A stretch of 11,018 nucleotides of DNA from Chloroflexota bacterium (GCA_005881295.1 VBHS01000264.1:1-11018), one strand, 5' to 3'; positions 1 through 7,095 are shown, numbered from the stretch's first letter. Notes: generated from the letters alone by a model not told the origin. Numbers and translations are program-made.

Positions 1-1879
1 CTACCTGCCGCTCTTTCGCAGGATGTTGCGAGGCGTTGTGCTGGTAACAGATATGGAGGCAGCCCGAGAACTCGTGGCAGGGGTTCTTTCCCTCGAAGTC
101 TCTGATGCTGGCAAGTTACCTTTCGAGATGGCCGTCACGCGCACTGGCGAGGTGGTGCACAGCGCTGGCTGGCTGGTGGCCGGAAGTGGCAAGGAGGGAA
201 GCCAGCAAGGGTTGTTGACCTATGAGCGAGAACTGCATGAGTTGCCAGTGCAACTGAGTGAGCATGTGAAGCTGATCGATCAACTCAATGGTATGATCAG
301 TGAAGCGCAGCGCGCCCAGGAGGGGCGCCGTATTGAGCAGGCTGGTATGGATAAGGAGCTACAGAAAATTCTGGCTCATATCAATGAGCTGAACAAGGCG
401 GTGGTGTCCACGCAGCGCGAACAGGAGCGAGTGCAGACAGAGCTACGGTTGGCGGGTTCTATAGAGCAACAGCTGACGGCCGAGGTAGCCGGGTTAGAAC
501 AGGAGATACAGGCAGCTCAGGAGCGTGTTCATGTACACGAAAAATCACAGAGAGAGATGGCAGGCCTGGTTGAAGAACTCCAACATGAGATAGAGGAGCG
601 TGCTATTCACTTTCGCCGCCAGCAGGACGAACTTGGACGAGGACGAACTACACTGGCGGTGAAACGGCAAGAGGCCAGGTCACTACGCCAGCAATTGACC
701 ACGCTCCAGGTTCAGGCGCAGGAGCACAAGTTACAGGTTGAGCAACAGATAGGAAGAATTATAGCGACTGAACAGCAACAGCAAGCATTAGTTGAAACGA
801 TGAGCTCACGTCGCAGTGAACTTGCAGATGCCACCTCAAAGGCAAAGGCGCTGCTTGATGAACTGCACCAGGTGGAGGCGCAGGCGAGTGGAATTGAGCA
901 ACAGGTGGTAACTCTGGATCAACAGGCGGCGCAACTGCGTCAGGCCTTGACTGGCTTGGAAGGGGGATACCGCCGCTGCCTGTTAGAGAGTCAGAAGGCC
1001 CAGGATGCTGTTGACTCCTTATTGGAACAGTTGCGGGAAGAGATGGGAGTGACCGATCCCAAAGAACTGAGCAGTTATACTCTCCATACCAGTACTGCTC
1101 CAGGAGAGATAGCCCCACAGAATGGTCAACTCGTATCAGACGATGCACGGGCGCTATCAGAAGAGGAGGAGGCGTATTTGCGTAGATTGCGACGCCGCGT
1201 TGATGGCCTGCGAGGACGCCTCAAGACGCTGGGAGGCAGTGATCCGGCTGCGCCTCAACAATATGAAGAAACGCACACGCGTTTTGAGTTTCTCTCGTCG
1301 CAAATTGCAGATATGGCGCAGGCTGCATCCCACCTGCGCTCTATTATAGGACAGCTTGATGTGACGATGGCGCGACAATTTGAGACGACCTTTCAAGCAG
1401 TCAGTACCCGTTTCCGCGAGCATTTCATTACCCTCTTCAATGGTGGCAACGCGCGTCTTGAACTGACCACCGTGAGGACAGGCGAAGATGATGACGCTGG
1501 TGTCGCTCCTTCACGTATGCCTGCTGGTATCGAGGTTATTGTGCAACCCCCGGGCAAGAAAGTACAGGATTTATCGCTCCTCTCTGGGGGCGAGCGTGCC
1601 CTCGTCTCGGCAGCGCTCCTGTTTGCGCTCCTGGAGATCAATCCCCCTCCATTCTGTTTGCTGGACGAGGTAGATGCCGCTCTTGACGAGTCAAACGTGG
1701 CGCGCTTCTGTGATATCTTGAAACGCCTGGCTCAGCGTACTCAGTTTATTGTGATAACCCACAACCGCGTAACAATGACTTCGGCACAGGTCATCTACGG
1801 CGTCTCAATGGGCGGAGATAGTATTTCTCGCTTGCTCTCATTGAAGCTTGAGGAGGCTCCTGTGGCGGGCGATCGCTAA
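1..1879 (+). CDS. smc: Chromosome segregation protein SMC, C-terminal part (5' end outside window)
   Basis: The reading frame is open from base 2 to the TAA at 1877-1879, so the ATG at 23 is internal and the gene starts upstream of the window. The first ~70 residues look like the end of an SMC hinge (a GxVVxxxDxxxA segment followed by a GEVVHSAG turn). About 430 residues rich in Gln, Glu, Leu and Arg follow, as expected for the returning coiled-coil arm. The C-terminal ATPase head is complete: ABC signature LSGGE at 1580-1594, Walker B with catalytic Glu (LLDEVDAALDE, Asp-Glu at 1664-1669), and the H-loop His at 1760-1762. Known family role: ATP-driven DNA loop extrusion and chromosome organisation with ScpA and ScpB. 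The visible ~625 residues fit the post-hinge half of a ~1,180-residue SMC. It converges on the aminotransferase gene 41 nt away. I saw no frameshift. RecN or SbcC are less likely because of the hinge sequence. Confidence 0.93.
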   Translation, partial: YLPLFRRMLRGVVLVTDMEAARELVAGVLSLEVSDAGKLPFEMAVTRTGEVVHSAGWLVAGSGKEGSQQGLLTYERELHELPVQLSEHVKLIDQLNGMISEAQRAQEGRRIEQAGMDKELQKILAHINELNKAVVSTQREQERVQTELRLAGSIEQQLTAEVAGLEQEIQAAQERVHVHEKSQREMAGLVEELQHEIEERAIHFRRQQDELGRGRTTLAVKRQEARSLRQQLTTLQVQAQEHKLQVEQQIGRIIATEQQQQALVETMSSRRSELADATSKAKALLDELHQVEAQASGIEQQVVTLDQQAAQLRQALTGLEGGYRRCLLESQKAQDAVDSLLEQLREEMGVTDPKELSSYTLHTSTAPGEIAPQNGQLVSDDARALSEEEEAYLRRLRRRVDGLRGRLKTLGGSDPAAPQQYEETHTRFEFLSSQIADMAQAASHLRSIIGQLDVTMARQFETTFQAVSTRFREHFITLFNGGNARLELTTVRTGEDDDAGVAPSRMPAGIEVIVQPPGKKVQDLSLLSGGERALVSAALLFALLEINPPPFCLLDEVDAALDESNVARFCDILKRLAQRTQFIVITHNRVTMTSAQVIYGVSMGGDSISRLLSLKLEEAPVAGDR

Positions 1880-1920
1880 GAAGTCCGCTTTTTTCAAACC
1901 GGTGTAACATGCTCCATTAA

Positions 1921-3087
1921 CTAAATTTCACGCAATGCTTTCACTAGCGTATCGATCTCTTCCTCAGTGTTGTAAAAACCCGTTGAAACGCGCAAGCATT
2001 TCAATGAAGGGATGTTACGGATATAGATGTTGTATTCATCGTGTAGTTGTTGTACAACTTTATCCTCGTCGTGCCCCTCTAATCTAAAAGAAAGCAAGCC
2101 GCTATCTCCTTCCTTTGGGGTGAGCATGACGAGACCTGGGATGGTTTTGAGAGCTGCATAGGCGTATGTACTCAGTGTAGCGATGCGCTCGAACAGCCAG
2201 GTATAGCCAACAAATTCCTTCAACCATTGGAGTGCAGCAGCCTGTCCCGCTATAGCCGCAGGGTGTCGACCGCCCATTTCGAATCGTTGCGCACTCTCGT
2301 TCAATGCCCAATCTACGCCCTCTTCATGCTTCATAGAGGGATAACCTACATATGTAGACTTGATGGCATTTTGAGCTTCGCGACGGACGTATAAAGCTCC
2401 GGTGCCATCAGGCCCACAGAGCCATTTCTGCATCGGGATAGCGTAATAATCAGCTCCGAGCGCTTTCACATCAACAGGAATCGCTCCCGCAGATTGGGCC
2501 CCGTCAACTAATACGGGGATACCATGTTCGCGGCCCATGTAACAGACCTCGCTCACGTTCACCAGCGCTCCCGTGGTCCAGAGGACATGGGAAAGAACAA
2601 TTAAGCGCGTGCGCGCTGTGACAAGGTCCGCGATCGCTTTTAGCGCCGGTCGTTCACCAACCGCACCGAGATCGGCAAAGCGTATCGTAACGCCGTAGCG
2701 GTCGCGAATCTGATAAAGTGGTCCAAGTGCGTTATAATGCTCGTGGTTTGTAGTAATGACTTCATCACCAGGCTGCCAGTTAATGCCGTAGCTTATAATA
2801 TTCATACCCTCACCGGTATTTCCCGTGAGCGCGATTTCGCTTTCATCTGCATTGAGTAGGTACGCGACTCTCGAACGGGCGTTGCTGTGAATGGCGCGAA
2901 TAGCATCCCATGTAGCCATCCCTAAACGTCCATGGATATACTCGTCCTGCAGACGCTCCTGTATGGCTTGTAAAGCGCTGCTCATGAGAGGACCAAAGGT
3001 TCCTGCATTAAAATAGAGCCGCGATGTGGCGGCAGGCATTTCCTGGCGGATATCCCGGATATGTGTGTGGTCAGTGTGGTCGTGCAA
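1921..3087 (-). CDS. Class V aminotransferase fold PLP enzyme (isopenicillin N epimerase/EgtE-like)
   Basis: This is a cytosolic fold-type I PLP enzyme of about 388 residues from the proposed start. Visible features include an N-terminal YFNAGTFGP segment, TGNTGEGMN (cofactor phosphate region), DGAQSAG with the PLP-nitrogen Asp, and the Schiff-base Lys in MQKWLCGPDGTG (about residue 221). A GGRHPAA segment sits where cysteine desulfurases of the SufS type carry a catalytic-loop Cys. No Cys is present there, so a C-S lyase, epimerase or kynureninase-like role is more likely than desulfuration; the substrate is unknown. Start choice: the longest frame begins with ATG at 3171, but a TTG at 3087-3085 follows AAAGGAG (3101-3095) with an ideal 7-nt gap. 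The residues before that TTG lie in a hairpin and look unlike the family. The gene is divergent from the GNAT gene, with no partner that reveals the substrate. Confidence 0.85.
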   Translation of the reverse strand: MHDHTDHTHIRDIRQEMPAATSRLYFNAGTFGPLMSSALQAIQERLQDEYIHGRLGMATWDAIRAIHSNARSRVAYLLNADESEIALTGNTGEGMNIISYGINWQPGDEVITTNHEHYNALGPLYQIRDRYGVTIRFADLGAVGERPALKAIADLVTARTRLIVLSHVLWTTGALVNVSEVCYMGREHGIPVLVDGAQSAGAIPVDVKALGADYYAIPMQKWLCGPDGTGALYVRREAQNAIKSTYVGYPSMKHEEGVDWALNESAQRFEMGGRHPAAIAGQAAALQWLKEFVGYTWLFERIATLSTYAYAALKTIPGLVMLTPKEGDSGLLSFRLEGHDEDKVVQQLHDEYNIYIRNIPSLKCLRVSTGFYNTEEEIDTLVKALREI

Positions 3088-3094
3088 AGCAAGA

Positions 3095-3101
3095 CTCCTT
3101 T
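3095..3101 (-). promoter_or_regulatory. Ribosome binding site that decides a TTG start
   Basis: AAAGGAG on the minus strand lies 7 nt before a TTG codon (3087-3085) that is in frame with the aminotransferase. The upstream in-frame ATG codons at 3171 and 3138 have no comparable Shine-Dalgarno sequence. This supports TTG as the true start and makes the protein 28 residues shorter than the longest open frame. Confidence 0.75.
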
Positions 3102-3131
3102 GTGTGTTCTGGTAGAGTTTGTCGCAATATG

Positions 3132-3167
3132 TTAGCATGGAGCAGTGGACTATCCACTGCTTGCTAA
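3132..3167. repeat. Long inverted repeat (hairpin or operator) between divergent genes
   Basis: AGCAGTGGA (3141-3149) and TCCACTGCT (3153-3161) form a perfect 9-bp inverted repeat around a 3-nt loop. TTAGCA (3132-3137) and TGCTAA (3162-3167) extend it by 6 bp, interrupted by a 3-nt bulge (3138-3140). It sits between the aminotransferase start (3087) and the GNAT start (3213). A TATACT hexamer on the minus strand at 3183-3178 could place a start of transcription near 3171, putting the hairpin at the 5' end of the aminotransferase leader; no good -35 was found. It could equally be a protein-binding operator shared by both genes. Confidence 0.6.
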
Positions 3168-3212
3168 ACATACTAGCAGTATATCTTACCGAAAGGCCTT
3201 GAGTATACTTTC

Positions 3213-3746
3213 ATGCGTATACGAAATTTCCGTCAGTCAGATATCCCTATCCTGATTGATTTGCAACAACTGGCGGCCGAAACAGATGGCTTGGCACTGG
3301 AAGATTTGATTGATTTCGCCGCCTGGTCAACGTATCCAGAACTGGGTGAGGCATATACTGTATTTGTCATTACAGATGATGATGAGACCAACGAGTGGGG
3401 TCAGGCTGGAACGCTTGAGGGTATAGAAGGAGAAATCGTAGGCTTTACCGCTCTAAGCATGCGCAGGGACGTATATGCCTATCATTTTCTCTGCCAGGGA
3501 ACGGTCCATCCGCAGCATCGGAAAAGGAATGCAGGGCGTGCTCTATTGATTTGCGCATTGAACTATGCGCGTATGATCTCCACGGAATTTGAATTTGAGG
3601 CTGAGCAGTTGGGACAACCCCTTTATCTCGAGGCGTTGCTCCCTCTTAACGACCCTGCTTCAGTCAACCTGGCGATAAAGTGCGATATGCAGCCGGTTGA
3701 TGAACCGGTGATGAAAGGTATGAGACTCTATAGACGCGAATTATAA
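3213..3746 (+). CDS. GNAT family N-acetyltransferase
   Basis: This is a 177-residue protein of usual GNAT length. It opens with the typical IRNFRQSDIPILIDL first strand and helix. Strand beta4 and the acetyl-CoA pyrophosphate loop appear at about residues 97-112 (TVHPQHRKRNAGRALL), matching the family R/Q-x-x-G-x-G/A pattern with Ala in the last position. The acceptor substrate (amino group of a metabolite, peptide or antibiotic) cannot be read from sequence. A short acidic insert at about residues 55-75 (TDDDETNEWGQ) lies between early strands. No clear Shine-Dalgarno sequence precedes ATG 3213; the nearest purine run, GAAAGG at 3191-3196, is too far for normal spacing. The start is supported mainly by the match of residue 1 onward to the family. 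It is divergent from the aminotransferase and convergent with the ThyX-like gene. Confidence 0.85.
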   Translation: MRIRNFRQSDIPILIDLQQLAAETDGLALEDLIDFAAWSTYPELGEAYTVFVITDDDETNEWGQAGTLEGIEGEIVGFTALSMRRDVYAYHFLCQGTVHPQHRKRNAGRALLICALNYARMISTEFEFEAEQLGQPLYLEALLPLNDPASVNLAIKCDMQPVDEPVMKGMRLYRREL

Positions 3747-3782
3747 GCCGGGATAGCTTGAACCATTGGGAATTGACCGGTG

Positions 3783-4178
3783 TTAACTCCTATCGAAAAA
3801 TTCCTCACGACTCGAAGGATCTGGTTTCTTCGACAAGCGCATAGCGGATAGATACGGATCATACAACGCTAAGAGCTGATTGGCTTCATAAGCAAGGGCA
3901 CGGTAGTTGATGTGTCCACCCGGTCGGGAACGCTGCATCGTGAAATAGGCCGCTTGCTTCGGATCGCCATGCATCCACAGATCTACCCGGTGAGCAAGCG
4001 GCAGAAGATTAAGCACGAACGCATAATCGATGGTATCGTGATACGTAGCAGATACCTTCTCAAGAAACTCCTGTAACTTCGTATAATACGAAACTAAATC
4101 CCGCTCGTACACTGTTTTATAGTCTGCAAATGCTGGTATGTCAGTCAAATATAAAGGCAGTCCAAAACCACGAGCCAC
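3783..4178 (-). CDS. ThyX-like protein, C-terminal fragment (displaced frame of the 4202-5284 gene)
   Basis: The 131 residues counted from the GTG at 4178 resemble the end of the second ThyX-like domain in duplicated ThyX-family proteins. Visible are LPLAHRVDLWMHGDPKQAAYF and a QRSRPGGHINYRALAYEAN segment, which in relatives reads like LPLGxRVRWLF...ELRSxPQGHPSYRxxAxE (remembered pattern, by eye). The same frame stays open upstream to 4238, giving a further HPSGERLTKSAIEQIV that also reads as family sequence. The GTG is therefore probably not a true start, and no ribosome binding site precedes it. Joining to the upstream ORF requires a -1 shift between about 4205 and 4238. Joined length would be about 500 residues, normal for the two-domain form. 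It may be a real mutation, a sequencing or assembly error, or a recoded gene. Confidence 0.7.
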   Translation of the reverse strand: MARGFGLPLYLTDIPAFADYKTVYERDLVSYYTKLQEFLEKVSATYHDTIDYAFVLNLLPLAHRVDLWMHGDPKQAAYFTMQRSRPGGHINYRALAYEANQLLALYDPYLSAMRLSKKPDPSSREEFFDRS

Positions 4179-4201
4179 AATTTGCTCTATCGCACTCTTC
4201 G

Positions 4202-5284
4202 TCAGTCTTTCTCCAGAAGGATGTATGATGCCGCCAATCTATCACCCTCTGTATACATTGGTTCAATCATGCTCACACGTTGATCCACGCGTTTCGGGAA
4301 GCCGCTGTGAATCGAGACTTGTTGCAGCAAGTCTGTTTGATCCTCAATGAATTGCTTTAACGCGTGCAAGTTTCTATTAGCAGTAAGCTGAGGTGCAGTA
4401 TGCCGAATAAGCCCAGGAGCTTCCGCTTTATAGTCAAGTACCTCTTCCTCTTCTGTCGTGGGTGCAAGTAATTTTTCGAGTTGCTGCGCAACTCTCCGAT
4501 AATAGAGAAGGGGGGAGGCCTGCAGTTCTGCAATAATGCGTGACCAATCGCGAGCTGAAGTCTCGAAGGACATCCCACTCCACTGACCAATGAGTAAAAA
4601 GTAACGCACACAATCAAGTACACGGGACAGAAGAGCGCTCCTCTCAGCTGGCTTTGTCGTATCTGCCTGGTAGTACTGCTCAAATGCGCGGAGTAACACA
4701 GCTTTATGCTTTGCAAACAACTCAAGCGATACGGCTCCGAATGATTGATATTCCTCTTCTAAGCGTGCTACATCCTCTTTCGGTAAATGATCAGAAATAT
4801 AGTGTCTCATTGGGTGGAGGAGTGCTTTCCCAAATGATGCCTGATACCGTGTTGATTTTTCTTGTCCGGAATTGAGAGACCCCTCATTGAACAACGCCAA
4901 ACACAAGTGCATGGGGATCTTTCCCATATCCACAGCCAGTCTCGCCATGTCACCGACTGATGCGTGGCCATATCCACGAAACATTTCTTCAAGTTTCTGG
5001 TCTGGATCGACCCCTTTTTCACCCATTTCGTACAAAATCTCCCAGGGCATGCCTGCTGCACGTGATTGGCGAGCACCTGCCCATGCCTTATGTGCCGCTG
5101 TACGTTTCGTAGGGTTTGCGACCGTAGTGGTGGCGATAGTACCCGTGGTGAGATCTTCTAAACAAATGAGCCGTAAGCCTGTCACACTGGCGGAGTAGGT
5201 AAACCATCTATAGGAACCGGCAATGAATTCTTTTTCCGGCTGTATTTCTGTTTTTGCTTTCTGGTGAAATTCGTTCATAGGCAC
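4202..5284 (-). CDS. Divergent two-domain ThyX-like protein, N-terminal portion
   Basis: This 360-residue ORF resembles the FAD-dependent thymidylate synthase (ThyX) superfamily in its duplicated form. Recognisable parts are GYGHASVGD (about 104-112), SGQEKSTRY (139-147, matching the SxxxxSxRY end of the ThyX motif) and RVLDCVRYFLLIGQWSGMSF with a following SARDWSRII helix (about 221-251). By eye, the RHR triplet expected just before residue 139 is replaced by EGS (134-136). Canonical dUMP methylation is therefore doubtful and no enzyme activity is assigned. Start choice: GTG 5284 lies 6 nt after AAGGAG (5296-5291), better spaced than ATG 5278. The ORF ends at TGA 4204-4202 in mid-domain, and the rest of the protein continues in another frame. 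The HTH gene ends 64 nt upstream on the same strand, so co-transcription is possible. Confidence 0.72.
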   Translation of the reverse strand: MPMNEFHQKAKTEIQPEKEFIAGSYRWFTYSASVTGLRLICLEDLTTGTIATTTVANPTKRTAAHKAWAGARQSRAAGMPWEILYEMGEKGVDPDQKLEEMFRGYGHASVGDMARLAVDMGKIPMHLCLALFNEGSLNSGQEKSTRYQASFGKALLHPMRHYISDHLPKEDVARLEEEYQSFGAVSLELFAKHKAVLLRAFEQYYQADTTKPAERSALLSRVLDCVRYFLLIGQWSGMSFETSARDWSRIIAELQASPLLYYRRVAQQLEKLLAPTTEEEEVLDYKAEAPGLIRHTAPQLTANRNLHALKQFIEDQTDLLQQVSIHSGFPKRVDQRVSMIEPMYTEGDRLAASYILLEKD

Positions 5285-5348
5285 CTATGTCTCCTTGCTC
5301 CTGGCTGTGTTCTATTTCCACTAGTCTAGCAGCTTAGAGTTCATTTGG

Positions 5349-5555
5349 CTACGATTTCACCGGCAATTGGGGAGGCTCAAGTAAAGCATCTAATGTGGAG
5401 CGACGAATCCGGTACGCCTGGCGTGTTCCGCGATGAGGTAGGGTAATTGCCTCCAGGACGCCGTTTTTAATCCAGCGTCGTACAGTGGTGTCGTCTACCC
5501 GCAATTTTTGAGCAACTTCACGGACTGTGAGCAGATCCGCTTCATCTTGTACCAC
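5349..5555 (-). CDS. Excisionase/BldC-type helix-turn-helix DNA-binding protein
   Basis: This 68-residue protein is almost entirely one MerR-like winged helix-turn-helix. The segment LLTVREVAQKLRVDDTTVRR (about residues 8-27) covers the HTH, followed by WIKNGVLEAI and a wing ending in YRIRRSTLDALL. This is the HTH_17/excisionase-family pattern shared by phage Xis proteins and small regulators such as BldC. No integrase, attachment site or other phage gene is nearby, so a chromosomal regulator is more likely than an excisionase. The GTG start at 5555 follows AAGAGG (5566-5561) with a 5-nt gap. It precedes the ThyX-like gene on the same strand by 64 nt and may be co-transcribed with it. Its targets are unknown. 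Confidence 0.83.
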   Translation of the reverse strand: MVQDEADLLTVREVAQKLRVDDTTVRRWIKNGVLEAITLPHRGTRQAYRIRRSTLDALLEPPQLPVKS

Positions 5556-5790
5556 TTTTTCCTCTTTCTGATCTTTTACTAGAGTGACTTCACATTGACA
5601 TATAATTCTACTATAGAATACACACTCTCTATTTGACTATAAAAACGAACATTCTCCTTTTTGGTAACTCAGTCCTTAAAAGTCGTTTTACACTACAAAT
5701 ATAGCTATCGCATTTTGAACATTTGATACACGTCTTGTCTTATAATAGAACAGCAAGTGAGATGCGATTACCTTTTATTGACTTGTGCTT
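5556..5790. other. AT-rich intergenic region between moaA and the HTH gene
   Basis: These 235 nt lie between two minus-strand genes. They hold a perfect ATTCTA-CTA-TAGAAT inverted repeat (5605-5619) about 50 nt upstream of the HTH start, a candidate operator. No strong promoter for the HTH gene and no clear moaA terminator could be picked out. Promoter-like hexamers also occur on the plus strand (TTGAAC at 5715-5720, TATAAT at 5741-5746), but their 20-nt spacing is poor and they face no plus-strand gene. Confidence 0.5.
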
Positions 5791-6786
5791 TTAGCCACCG
5801 ATCATTGACATACTGCGGTTTGCGCGTTTAAATCGCTTGTCGCCAATGTAATGTTTTAGTTCTTTGTTCCATACAGCGCGACGGATGGTGGCTGCCAGGA
5901 CGTCGTCAGAGGCATCGGAGCGGATGACGGCACGCAGATCGGTCTCTTCAGTCGCGAAGAGGCAGGTGCGTAATTGGCCGTCAGCAGTCAGGCGGATGCG
6001 GTCACAGGTGGCACAGAAGGGTTCGCTGACAGGATTGATAAAGCCGACTTCACCGATCCCATCACTAAAGGTATAACGACGTGCAGTTTCGGAAGGATCT
6101 CCAGTGGTAATGGGAACGAGTGGACCGTATTCGGCTTCGATAATGGCCTTTAATTCGGCGCCAGTAAGGATATCTTCTTTGCGCCAGATCTGATCAGCGT
6201 CAAGCGGCATAAATTCGATCCAACGCATGACATACGCTTTGCGCCGCGCCAGGCGTACAAAGTCGAGGACTTCTTCTTCGCTATAGCCGCGTATGGCCAC
6301 TGCGTTGACTTTTATGGGGTGAATAGAGGGATATTTTTCGAGTTCTTCCAGACCTTCAAGCACCCGGCTAAGCTGATCACGCCGGGTTAGTTGTGCGAAT
6401 TTCTCACGAATCAAGGAGTCCAGGCTCACGTTAATGCGATTGAGCCCTGCCTGGGCCAACGCGCCCGCTTGCTGTTTCAGTAGGATACCATTGGTGGTCA
6501 GGCTCAGGCTGCGCAGTCCTGCGATCTTTCGTAACTGGCGTATGAAATCAGGAACATCTCGTCGTACAAGTGGCTCACCACCTGTCAGGCGAATTTGCTC
6601 TATACCGATGCTGACCGCAACACGGGCAATGCGCTCTAATTCCTCGTAGGAGAGTATCTCTGCCTTTTTTAACCAGGGTAAACCCTCAGCGGGCATACAG
6701 TATGTGCAACGAAAATTGCATTTATCTGTAATAGAGATGCGCATGCTTTTAATGCGACGGCCATAACTATCAATGAGTAATTCCAT
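5791..6786 (-). CDS. moaA: GTP 3',8-cyclase MoaA (molybdenum cofactor biosynthesis)
   Basis: MoaA is a cytosolic radical SAM enzyme that converts GTP to 3',8-cyclo-7,8-dihydro-GTP, the first step of molybdopterin synthesis, acting before MoaC. The 331-residue length is normal. The N-terminal [4Fe-4S] motif is CNFRCTYC (Cys 23, 27, 30). The SAM-binding LTGGEP lies at 67-72. The second, GTP-binding cluster is supplied by FCATCDRIRL and the later Cys (Cys 258, 261, 275), and the essential C-terminal Gly-Gly is intact (330-331). The ATG at 6786 has a GAGGTGAT ribosome binding site a few bases upstream. No other moa or moe gene is in the window, so it stands alone here. A good promoter lies about 95 nt upstream. 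Confidence 0.97.
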   Translation of the reverse strand: MELLIDSYGRRIKSMRISITDKCNFRCTYCMPAEGLPWLKKAEILSYEELERIARVAVSIGIEQIRLTGGEPLVRRDVPDFIRQLRKIAGLRSLSLTTNGILLKQQAGALAQAGLNRINVSLDSLIREKFAQLTRRDQLSRVLEGLEELEKYPSIHPIKVNAVAIRGYSEEEVLDFVRLARRKAYVMRWIEFMPLDADQIWRKEDILTGAELKAIIEAEYGPLVPITTGDPSETARRYTFSDGIGEVGFINPVSEPFCATCDRIRLTADGQLRTCLFATEETDLRAVIRSDASDDVLAATIRRAVWNKELKHYIGDKRFKRANRSMSMIGG

Positions 6787-6869
6787 CTATATCACCTCTT
6801 TGCGGTTGTTCTCTGAAAACCATTTTGTATGATTTACTATAGCACATAAGCGTGCATTTTGTCATGTAC

Positions 6870-6906
6870 ATTATATGCCTTATATTGCATATTGAAAAGC
6901 TGTCAA
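6870..6906 (-). promoter_or_regulatory. Sigma-70 type promoter(s) for moaA
   Basis: On the minus strand TTGACA (6906-6901) is followed after 16 nt by TATAAG (6884-6879). A second overlapping pair is TTTTCA (6898-6893) with TATAAT (6875-6870) at 17 nt spacing. Either would start transcription about 75-85 nt before the moaA ATG. No large structured leader resembling a Moco riboswitch is visible in that space. Confidence 0.65.
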
Positions 6907-6926
6907 AGTGAATATCATATGCAATA
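6883..6926. repeat. Inverted repeat flanking the moaA -35 element
   Basis: TATTGCATAT (6883-6892) and its exact reverse complement ATATGCAATA (6917-6926) flank the moaA -35 hexamer (6901-6906), with centres 34 bp apart. One arm overlaps the -10/spacer region. The placement suits two sites for a repressor or activator, but the region is AT-rich and function is unproven. Confidence 0.45.
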
Positions 6927-7022
6927 ATACAATACTTCTTAAGGAAAAGTTTATCTATGATGTTTCATGCAGAGATTCACTCTACCAAGTAGTAGACCAA
7001 ATTGGAGAATGGTTTAAGCATA
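6927..7022. other. Intergenic stretch between the moaA promoter region and glnA terminator
   Basis: I see no gene, strong repeat or promoter in these ~95 nt. The only ORF-like item is an 11-codon plus-strand frame at 6957-6992, too short to support. Confidence 0.4.
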
Positions 7023-7078
7023 AAATAGCCAGGAAATGCAAGTAAAGCTGAAAGCACACTTGCATTTCCTGGCTATTT
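7023..7078 (-). terminator. Long perfect hairpin after glnA, probable terminator
   Basis: Arms at 7023-7043 and 7058-7078 are exact 21-bp inverted complements around a 14-nt loop, starting 17 nt after the glnA stop codon. On the minus strand the stem ends in a short U-rich CTATTTTA stretch, so it resembles an intrinsic terminator with a modest U-tract. It may also act as a 3' stabilising or two-way terminator. No gene reads into it from the plus strand. Confidence 0.75.
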
Positions 7079-7095
7079 ATCTGTTAATTGACGAA

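Noticed and set aside
759..1148. 129-codon minus-strand ORF inside smc
   Set aside because: It lies opposite the SMC coiled coil, has a low-complexity Pro/Ser/Gln product and no ribosome binding site; a shadow of the real gene.
3203..3215. GTATACTT just before ATG 3213, and again before ATG 8780, as a shared leaderless promoter
   Set aside because: The hexamer ends only 2-3 nt before the ATG, so transcription would begin inside the gene, and no -35 element is present.
5349..5555. Prophage or integrative element implied by the excisionase-like gene
   Set aside because: No integrase, structural phage gene, tRNA or direct repeats were seen; flanking genes are housekeeping.
5715..5746. Promoter-like TTGAAC and TATAAT on the plus strand
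   Set aside because: The 20-nt spacing is too long and no plus-strand gene follows; antisense to moaA is possible but unsupported.
6787..6872. Moco riboswitch in the moaA leader
   Set aside because: The leader from the predicted start is only about 85 nt and AU-rich, with no multi-stem fold visible.
6957..6992. 11-codon plus-strand ORF (MMFHAEIHSTK) behind AAGGAAAAG
   Set aside because: Too short, spacing to the purine run is loose, and nothing around it supports translation.
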